DNA from: Sedimenticola sp.
GTDB lineage: Bacteria > Pseudomonadota > Gammaproteobacteria > Chromatiales > Chromatiaceae
Direction: 5' to 3'
DNA length: 10,846 nucleotides
Assembly: GCA_026197195.1 (NCBI GenBank)
Contig: JAPHUG010000355.1
Coordinates: 1 to 10,846, forward strand
Made by a program: the position numbers and the translations under genes. Below, piece after piece: positions 6,507 to 10,846 of the stretch (positions are counted from its first letter, which is position 1; each line of letters starts with the position of its first letter). The notes under the pieces were generated by a model, which saw only the letters and a list, made by a program, of their open reading frames with translations, was not told the DNA's origin and did no database searches.

Positions 6507-6845
6507 TTACGATGCTTTCCAGAGACGATAGATACGATCAACCTGACTGGTTAATTCGTGAAGACTAAAACCCCGCACTAACTCGAAGTACATCTGATCT
6601 TCGATATAGAGCTTTATCACCGGCAAGCTGAACACGCTATGTTGTGCACAGATAGCCGGACTCTGTTCACAGTCAACATAGGCCAGCGCAATATCAGGAA
6701 ACTGCTCTGTCATTAATGTTTCTATTTTTGGTTTGATGGACTGGCAAACACCACAATGCGCTCCGCCAAACAAGATAAGCAAAGCACCGTCAGATTTCAA
6801 TTGATCCAACTGGGTGATGGAAGAGAGAGTTTGCATCGTGGTCAT
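6507..6845 (-). CDS. Thioredoxin-like protein
   Basis: A 112-residue thioredoxin-fold protein that probably reduces disulfides in the cytosol. The redox motif is C31-G-V-C34 (HCGVCQSIKP), differing from the classical CGPC, and the cis-proline is Pro75 (FSLPVIKLY). The central strand LLILFGG and the C-terminal helix are in the usual places, and the length is normal. There is no signal peptide. Three starts are possible: TTG at 6866, ATG at 6845 and ATG at 6836. The first lacks support. The two ATGs each have a CAGG-type site nearby, and 6845 is a choice, not a certainty. Two extra cysteines (Cys59 and Cys66) are unusual. It lies downstream of the quinone reductase gene on the same strand, 79 bp apart, and may share its transcript. 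Confidence 0.85.
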   Translation of the reverse strand: MTTMQTLSSITQLDQLKSDGALLILFGGAHCGVCQSIKPKIETLMTEQFPDIALAYVDCEQSPAICAQHSVFSLPVIKLYIEDQMYFELVRGFSLHELTSQVDRIYRLWKAS

Positions 6846-6923
6846 ACCTGGCCTGCCTGCGATCAATGCGCGCTTGTTTTAACATTGCGTGAACGGCGGT
6901 CCATAACACTCAGGACATTAGGC

Positions 6924-7514
6924 TCACCAGCTTGCGATTGCTTTATCAATCCGTTTTTTAAATGCAGCAATCTTTTGCTCATTCAGTTTTTCACTATTGT
7001 ACAGAGAAAGAAACTGGAGTTTGCTGTTTCTGGCACAGGTACCCAGCAAGGCCCACTTTATTATTCGTTTCACGGGTTGTCGCAGTATCAGGTGATCCAC
7101 CCACCAAGGTGAACCCAGTGTGGTTACCACTAATACTTTTCTGAGATGATGCAGCCGAGGCTTGATGGGGCCATAATCAGTGGCATGATCATAGGCGATT
7201 CCGGGTCCCCAGACACGATCAAACCATCCCTTGAGCATGGCAGGAAAACCAAACCACCAGGTTGGAAACAGCAGCACCAACGCCTCCGCTTCCTGAAGTT
7301 CGCGGACCTGTTCTGAAATGCCTGATGAGTCATATTCCCCATCATAATAGGATCTTCTTTCAATCGCGGTTAATGCCGGCTCAAAACCCTCAGCATAGAG
7401 GTCTCTGACCGTCATCTCGTAACCCATTTGGGTTAGCTTGTTTTCGATGTGCATGCCCAACTGTTTGCAGAGGCTGTCATCTAATGGATGTGTTGTAACC
7501 ACAAGGCATTTCAT
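6924..7514 (-). CDS. NAD(P)H quinone oxidoreductase, flavodoxin fold (NQO1/KefF-like)
   Basis: An FAD- or FMN-dependent enzyme that transfers two electrons from NAD(P)H to quinones or electrophiles, cytosolic. The product of 196 residues opens with MKCLVVTTHPLDDSL, the typical first strand and flavin phosphate loop of the family. It contains the hallmark LLFPTWWFGFPAMLKGWFDRVWGPGIAY block, and later VVTTLGSPWWV. The ATG at 7512-7514 is chosen because the family begins here; an in-frame ATG at 7553 would add 13 very basic residues not seen in the family, and neither has a good Shine-Dalgarno. In enteric bacteria KefF regulates a potassium efflux channel, but no KefC-like gene is in this window, so the name should not be transferred. 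Confidence 0.88.
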   Translation of the reverse strand: MKCLVVTTHPLDDSLCKQLGMHIENKLTQMGYEMTVRDLYAEGFEPALTAIERRSYYDGEYDSSGISEQVRELQEAEALVLLFPTWWFGFPAMLKGWFDRVWGPGIAYDHATDYGPIKPRLHHLRKVLVVTTLGSPWWVDHLILRQPVKRIIKWALLGTCARNSKLQFLSLYNSEKLNEQKIAAFKKRIDKAIASW

Positions 7515-7575
7515 ACTTTTATTATGCCAACGATGCCGCTTTTTTGCAGCCATGAAAGGGAAATAATAGAGCGTG

Positions 7576-7631
7576 GTAGGGTGGGCATGGTTTTAATGCC
7601 CACGCAGTGGTTACCACATATCTTGTCCGAA
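7576..7631 (+). repeat. Dispersed hairpin repeat, copy 1 (56 bp)
   Basis: Identical base for base to 8541-8596. It starts with GTAGG and contains GTGGGCAT pairing with ATGCCCAC around a 7-nt loop, then GTGGT-t-ACCAC as a second hairpin, and ends TTGTCCGAA. Looser similarity (AAT-rich, then TCACA) continues for about 18 bp. The bipartite palindrome recalls REP or MITE elements. It lies upstream of the quinone reductase gene. Confidence 0.85.
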
Positions 7632-7763
7632 TAATAATAATTTCACATCTAACCAAACAGTGTAAATCTGCTTAAGCACATAAATGTACCCAACCTACTT
7701 GGCTTTGGACGTAAATCATCCCAAAGAATATGATACTAAAGAGCTCCGAATTCTTTCGTATTA

Positions 7764-8405
7764 TTACATTTTAGTCTGGCTAATGTAGCGATGGCCATTT
7801 TGCGGAAAGTATATAACTTCCTTATTTCCAACATCCAAGGCTGCACAGTTTCTTGCGCCACAATACAAATAGGCAAAACCATTGCCCATTTTTTGGGATT
7901 TAAGATTTATCTTATTAAACTCTCCTTTCTCAATCTTTAACAATAATTGTCTAGCTTCCTCTTTCCCCTGAGATTCATATTTCACCATAGTTAATAGAAA
8001 AATCACTGAAACAAATAGTATTACCCACGCATTATTATTTCTTGTGCGATATTTTCTCTCAAACGCACGATGTTTCTTAGTTGAAAGCTTTAGCTTCTTC
8101 TTTAATCCAACAAATTTTCTACCGTTCGAAAAGCTTTTAAAAAGATAATTACTAAGCTCAATTTTATACGCAGAATGGATAGTCACAAAGACCGCCCAAA
8201 TAAACGGAACTGTAAGGATCGTCCATATGTTGAGGATCATTCCATGATATATAATTTGATGGAAATTCCTATCCAAAATATCACTATCAAGATTCAACAA
8301 AGCAAAATATCCGTGTGTAAATGCTGTACTAGCCGAATAAAGAAAGGCCGTTACACACGCAAGGATTGCAGCACTGTCTAAGATCTTAATTGTCGACTCC
8401 TTCAA
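7764..8405 (-). CDS. Hypothetical three-helix membrane protein
   Basis: Family not recognised. The 213-residue frame has hydrophobic helices at about 10-37, 53-78 and 126-143, a strongly basic stretch between the second and third (LKKKLKLSTKKHRAFERKYR) that should face the cytosol, and a polar C-terminal region of about 70 residues with two Cys in YCGARNC. The codon at 8403-8405 is TTG with no ribosome site before it. A good AAGGAG lies inside the frame, six bases before an ATT codon at 8388-8390, and no ATG or GTG is near. The start is therefore odd: ATT, TTG, or a start lost by mutation. The gene is AT-rich compared with the left part of the window and sits between two identical 56-bp direct repeats, which fits recent acquisition. 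Confidence 0.6.
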   Translation of the reverse strand: MKESTIKILDSAAILACVTAFLYSASTAFTHGYFALLNLDSDILDRNFHQIIYHGMILNIWTILTVPFIWAVFVTIHSAYKIELSNYLFKSFSNGRKFVGLKKKLKLSTKKHRAFERKYRTRNNNAWVILFVSVIFLLTMVKYESQGKEEARQLLLKIEKGEFNKINLKSQKMGNGFAYLYCGARNCAALDVGNKEVIYFPQNGHRYISQTKM

Positions 8406-8540
8406 AAAATCAACATTTAGGTTAATGGACGCAAAGTATAAAAGCTGTGAATCGCTCCAGCTTGCTCATTAGCCACTTGTCATCACTAAATGAAACTTCG
8501 CACATACTGGGCAGTTACTTAAATACCGAACGCTTGAATT

Positions 8541-8596
8541 GTAGGGTGGGCATGGTTTTAATGCCCACGCAGTGGTTACCACATATCTTGTCCGAA
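8541..8596 (+). repeat. Dispersed hairpin repeat, copy 2 (56 bp)
   Basis: Perfect direct copy of 7576-7631, with the same two palindromes. Together the two copies bracket the membrane protein gene in a segment of about 965 bp. It also lies just beyond the 3' end of the DUF2726 gene, where its hairpins could protect or end that transcript. Confidence 0.85.
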
Positions 8597-8621
8597 CAAA
8601 TAATATCTCACAACCACATTG

Positions 8622-9287
8622 TTAAGCATTTGAATTTTCGATGTAACGACATTTCGGAAAAGCACTGCATGCGAGAAACTGGGTGCCCTTGTGTTCTCCC
8701 TTCTTCGCAATCTTTTTGACAAGGGGTGAAGCGCATTTTGGGCACACGTGTTTTTCTTTATCTTCGGCTTGGATTATTTCAGGCAACGAAGGCTCGTCCA
8801 CAGCTTCTTCTACCGGAGGAAAAAGGACATTCCGTACATCGCTTATGCTGTACGTTGCTGCGGCTTTGAAACGGTGCAATGGCAGCCCAGCGCCGGAACA
8901 GGCACTTTCAAGGAAGCGATCTCGTTCCAGGCGTTTTCCTTTAGCATGTGATTTATCATCCAATTCGACGACAGCCAGAACCGACAGCGTATCAGGCGTA
9001 CAAATAACGTAATCAAAGTGCTTGGAGGAGATTCGATTGAATGCTTTTTGCCAGTTGCTTCTCCCCAGGCCTTTGGGTGGTCGGAGGATATCGGCTACAC
9101 GCACTTTTCCAAAAACAACGGCCTGATCTTGTACCGCTTGATTTAAGACACCGAAGAAAGACCTTTCAGCAGGCGAAAATAATTGTCCATTTTTTTCGTA
9201 CGAGAAATCATTCGCGCCATCCCTCTGTTTCGCAAGTATTACTAGTACTACCAGAAATAATAGACCCAGCAAAAGCAACCATTCCAT
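8622..9287 (-). CDS. Membrane-anchored DUF2726 nuclease-fold protein with C4 zinc finger
   Basis: A 221-residue protein. The ATG at 9285-9287 has AAAGGA six bases upstream; a longer frame to 9335 has no such site. Residues 3-20 (WLLLLGLLFLVVLVILAK) form one N-terminal membrane helix. Residues about 35-165 match DUF2726, a PD-(D/E)XK nuclease-like fold: LFSPAERSFFGVL, then VRVADIL, then FDYVICTPDTL followed by AVVELDDKSH and the KRLERDRFL helix. After an acidic linker comes a topoisomerase-type C4 zinc ribbon (CPKC near 183, then FLACSAFPKC). Known members carry this combination in many proteobacteria without a settled function. The acidic residues needed for metal binding seem present, but nuclease activity is not shown. 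It lies alone between two hairpin repeats. Confidence 0.85.
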   Translation of the reverse strand: MEWLLLLGLLFLVVLVILAKQRDGANDFSYEKNGQLFSPAERSFFGVLNQAVQDQAVVFGKVRVADILRPPKGLGRSNWQKAFNRISSKHFDYVICTPDTLSVLAVVELDDKSHAKGKRLERDRFLESACSGAGLPLHRFKAAATYSISDVRNVLFPPVEEAVDEPSLPEIIQAEDKEKHVCPKCASPLVKKIAKKGEHKGTQFLACSAFPKCRYIENSNA

Positions 9288-9383
9288 GTCGTTTCCTTTT
9301 ATGCGTAACGCTTTAGCTTTAGAGTGGCCGGGCAATAGCGAGTATGTCCCAACGTCACGATAGCATGCGACAACAGTTACACC

Positions 9384-9412
9384 GCGTGGGCATTAAAACA
9401 TGCCCACCCTAC
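9384..9412 (-). repeat. Dispersed hairpin repeat, copy 3 (inverted, short)
   Basis: The minus strand reads as the first 29-30 bp of copies 1 and 2, with one G missing in the loop, and keeps the GTGGGCAT/ATGCCCAC palindrome. The second hairpin and the tail of the long copies are absent, so this is a truncated or minimal unit in the opposite orientation. Confidence 0.8.
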
Positions 9413-9569
9413 CTGGCTGCCAATCTAACTGTCATGTAATCAATGCTGCCCCCAGAGAATTGAAGGTATGATTTACACACAACTATTTTATTGATTTATC
9501 GGGCGTGTCCATATATGACCCTATTGATACTGACTGCCTTAATGTTCAAAAGCCTATTGTTACGCATGT
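9413..9569. other. Gene-free AT-rich spacer
   Basis: Together with 9288-9383 and repeat copy 3 this makes about 280 bp without a gene, between the DUF2726 gene and the end of the Shedu-like gene. I see no strong terminator, tRNA or attachment site in it. Confidence 0.5.
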
Positions 9570-10846
9570 TTAATAGTTTATTACTTTTTGCTCAGATGTT
9601 TCGACTAAAGAAGCCCTGTGCTCCTCTAGGAAAGGGGCACCTTTAACTCTGTCATATAGTTTTAGAAGCCTACTCTTTGCCCTCTGAATAACAACTTGAT
9701 AGTCCATGGGCTGAATAATGCACCTATCATTATTTTCCTTTCTAACTCCCCTTTCGATTGGATCTACTTCGCTACCTAGGACAAAACATGTGACCCTAGT
9801 ATTTTGATCAATTAAGCCATTTTTGAGCAACTCGGTGACATAACGCCAACATTGCCCCTTTTCATCTGTACTAATTGGAACTCCTGGCTTTTTAAGCTCC
9901 ACAACTACCAGCCTATCAACCCCAATTTCTCCCCCGTCTTCGTCATAGGTTGGGTAGGAATACGCTCCTACAGAACTGTCAGGCAAAATAGCAAAGTCAG
10001 GCCGATTCCTTGTACCTTTCTCATTGGAGTTGAATAGCTTCTGTATTACCTTCGTCATTCCCTCGTTTGAAGTAAACTCAATAGTTTCAAACTCAGGGCC
10101 AAATATCCATAAGCCTTGATGGAACAAAGGCTGAAGATCTTGTACTTCTCTGGTGTTTGTATCAAATACTCTTTCTCTCAGCTCATCAAGTATTCTTAGC
10201 CTCAGCTGCAACTCATCAAGAACTTCTTTAGCGAGATCTAAGCTCCACTCAGATAGAATGATGTGCAGATTATCTATTTGACTTGAATCTAACTCGTGTA
10301 GCTTGCTTATAAGTGCATACTTAGTATCTGACTGCTCCATCGCGACTAGAACGCCCGCCATTTTTGAAAGGTCTTTCTCTGTAATCGAAGTACACTCTTC
10401 CTGTACTTTCGATACAAAATCTTCCCATCTCTCTGCTCTCAATGGAGTTAGTGTTTGTAGCTTATCGCGATGAGTGCTCTTGATAATGTCCAGGGTCTGT
10501 TTTCTTTTTTGTTTCGTTTGCCCTAGTAAATGCGCCTTAACGAATGAGAAAACTGCATCCCGAGCCTCGATGAACTCTTCATTTTCAACGAATCCAGTCC
10601 AATCTTTTTTAACATGTGGGCTCAAAAAATCTGACTCAATAATAAAGGTATGACGCTTTGCCTCTTTACTTCTTCCATCGACAATATCTTCTAGGCCGTA
10701 GCTCTTCCAATTAGACTCACCAACCAAGCGCCCCTTTACATGCCACGCCACACCGTGCTGTTTGGTAGTTTTGTCTGACTCTTGAGTATCAATGATAGTA
10801 ACGCGAACCTCATGACCAGACTCAAGGACTAATTTCTCTTCTGATA
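9570..10846 (-). CDS. C-terminal part of a large protein with Shedu (DUF4263)-like nuclease domain, 5' end beyond window
   Basis: The minus frame is open from the window edge to the stop at 9570-9572, giving 424 residues. The GTG at 10751 is not a real start, because the frame continues upstream without a stop (SEEKLVLESGHEVRVTIIDT...). The last 200 residues resemble the DUF4263 domain of the antiphage protein SduA: DLQPLFHQGLWIFGPEFE, then RPDF with Asp at 9996-9998, then VVVELKKP with Glu at 9897-9899 and Lys just after, then a Gln in GQCWRYV. This is a complete D...ExK...Q set of a PD-(D/E)XK nuclease. The middle is helical. The first residues could be the end of a GHKL ATPase/transducer region as in some Shedu relatives, but this is a guess. 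It is AT-rich and sits at the edge of the repeat-bearing island. Other restriction-type nucleases remain possible. Confidence 0.72.
   Translation of the reverse strand, partial: SEEKLVLESGHEVRVTIIDTQESDKTTKQHGVAWHVKGRLVGESNWKSYGLEDIVDGRSKEAKRHTFIIESDFLSPHVKKDWTGFVENEEFIEARDAVFSFVKAHLLGQTKQKRKQTLDIIKSTHRDKLQTLTPLRAERWEDFVSKVQEECTSITEKDLSKMAGVLVAMEQSDTKYALISKLHELDSSQIDNLHIILSEWSLDLAKEVLDELQLRLRILDELRERVFDTNTREVQDLQPLFHQGLWIFGPEFETIEFTSNEGMTKVIQKLFNSNEKGTRNRPDFAILPDSSVGAYSYPTYDEDGGEIGVDRLVVVELKKPGVPISTDEKGQCWRYVTELLKNGLIDQNTRVTCFVLGSEVDPIERGVRKENNDRCIIQPMDYQVVIQRAKSRLLKLYDRVKGAPFLEEHRASLVETSEQKVINY

Noticed and set aside
7576..9412. Possible CRISPR array from repeated palindromes
   Set aside because: Only three copies, separated by whole genes, one inverted and shortened; no regular spacers and no cas genes.

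Overview
The window looks like chromosomal DNA of a gammaproteobacterium. The UvrD fragment follows the Escherichia coli protein closely from its first residues, and Shine-Dalgarno sites and gene spacing are of ordinary proteobacterial type. A free-living or symbiotic sulfur-oxidiser of the Chromatiales/Sedimenticola kind would fit, but that is an impression and not something the sequence proves.

Layout. Positions 1-929 (minus) hold the N-terminal 309 residues of DNA helicase II (uvrD). The 260-bp gap after it contains a plus-strand intrinsic terminator with no gene in front of it, suggesting a small RNA. Minus-strand genes for an acyl-CoA synthetase (1191-2756) and a small lipoprotein (2919-3488) follow, separated by a 49-bp imperfect inverted repeat. 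Divergent to the lipoprotein is a tiny exported protein with an almost pure Lys/Glu tail (3643-3894).

The most interesting block is the plus-strand cluster at 4087-6398. It encodes an IsdG-type haem-degrading monooxygenase with its Asn/Trp/His triad, a cobalamin-binding sensor with the W-x9-EH signature of CarH-type B12 photoreceptors but no DNA-binding domain, and a PAS-like/GGDEF diguanylate cyclase with an intact active site and I-site. The sensor and cyclase overlap by four bases (ATGA). Together they look like a tetrapyrrole or light sensing unit that sets cyclic di-GMP. After a pair of hairpins come two minus-strand genes: a thioredoxin-like protein (6507-6845) and an NQO1/KefF-like flavodoxin-fold quinone reductase (6924-7514).

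From about 7554 to the end the DNA changes character. It becomes more AT-rich, the genes are isolated and all on the minus strand, and three copies of a hairpin-forming repeat (7576-7631, 8541-8596 and, inverted, 9384-9412) separate them. The genes are a three-helix membrane protein without a convincing standard start codon, a membrane-anchored DUF2726 nuclease-fold protein with a C4 zinc finger, and the C-terminal part of a large protein ending in a Shedu (DUF4263)-like PD-(D/E)XK nuclease domain that runs off the window edge. This looks like an accessory, possibly defence-related island.
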